DNA from: Dromiciops gliroides | Taxonomy: Eukaryota; Chordata; Mammalia; Microbiotheria; Microbiotheriidae | NCBI RefSeq assembly: GCF_019393635.1 | Contig: NC_057865.1 | Coordinates: 302,851,885 to 302,915,884 of the forward strand | Direction: 5' to 3' | DNA length: 64,000 bases | Shown: positions 63,931 to 64,000 of the stretch, in pieces | How the letters are laid out: each line of letters begins with the position of its first letter | Position numbering within the stretch: the first letter of the stretch is position 1 | Notes under the pieces: generated by a model | Told to the model about the DNA's origin: nothing | The model's input: the letters and a program-made list of their open reading frames with translations, nothing else | Databases searched by the model: none | Made by a program: the position numbers and the translations under genes

Positions 63931-64000
63931 AGGGCAGCTAGGTAGCACAGTGTATAAAGCACCAGCCCTGGATTCAGGAGGACCTGAGTTCAAATCCAGC
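63931..64000 (+). repeat. Marsupial SINE, cut by the window end
   Basis: First 70 bp of a copy. Confidence 0.85.

Overview
The window is a gene-sparse, repeat-dense stretch of mammalian nuclear DNA, almost certainly from a marsupial. About 30 copies of one tRNA-derived SINE family (starting GGGGCAGCTAGGTGG, ending in the CAAGTCACTTAACCCC block and an A-rich tail) are scattered through it. They sit alongside L1, L2 and MIR-type pieces and endogenous-retrovirus LTRs. That SINE is typical of marsupials; the species cannot be fixed from this window.

The main gene runs on the minus strand from about 61.7 kb down to about 9.7 kb. It is a CD163 orthologue, the macrophage haemoglobin-haptoglobin scavenger receptor. 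I could place 16 coding exons: two for the N-terminus and signal anchor (61.7 and 58.4 kb), nine SRCR domains (55.4, 45.8, 39.8, 35.8, 32.3, 31.9, 30.4, 24.4 and 15.9 kb), a short cysteine-containing linker after SRCR6 (31.4 kb), a juxtamembrane stalk exon (15.4 kb), a transmembrane exon (14.1 kb), a cytoplasmic exon with a YKKM endocytic motif (13.4 kb) and a proposed terminal exon (9.9 kb) followed by AATAAA. Every internal junction is phase 1, all exons are open, and the sum is 3324 nt (1107 residues plus stop), close to human CD163. The exact cytoplasmic tail is the least certain part.

0-9 kb: antisense L1 5'-end remnant, a type 2 vomeronasal receptor (V2R) pseudogene on the plus strand, and a near full-length but decayed L1 inserted in an older L2. 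9.7-16 kb: 3' end of CD163, with an ERV 3' end/LTR in the stalk-TM intron. 16-24 kb: SRCR9-SRCR8 intron with a 7SL RNA pseudogene, an unexplained ORF and a long L2. 24-46 kb: SRCR8 to SRCR2 with many SINEs, one of them inserted 20 bp from the SRCR4 splice acceptor, and one SINE-L1 chimera. 46-55 kb: nested L1 tails and a GC-richer unresolved block. 55-62 kb: SRCR1 to exon 1. 62.8-63.8 kb: a minus-strand ERV LTR with its polypurine tract, about 1 kb upstream of exon 1.

I found no new multi-gene system. The interesting signals are the structure of this CD163 orthologue and transposon events that touch its splicing, promoter region and tail.
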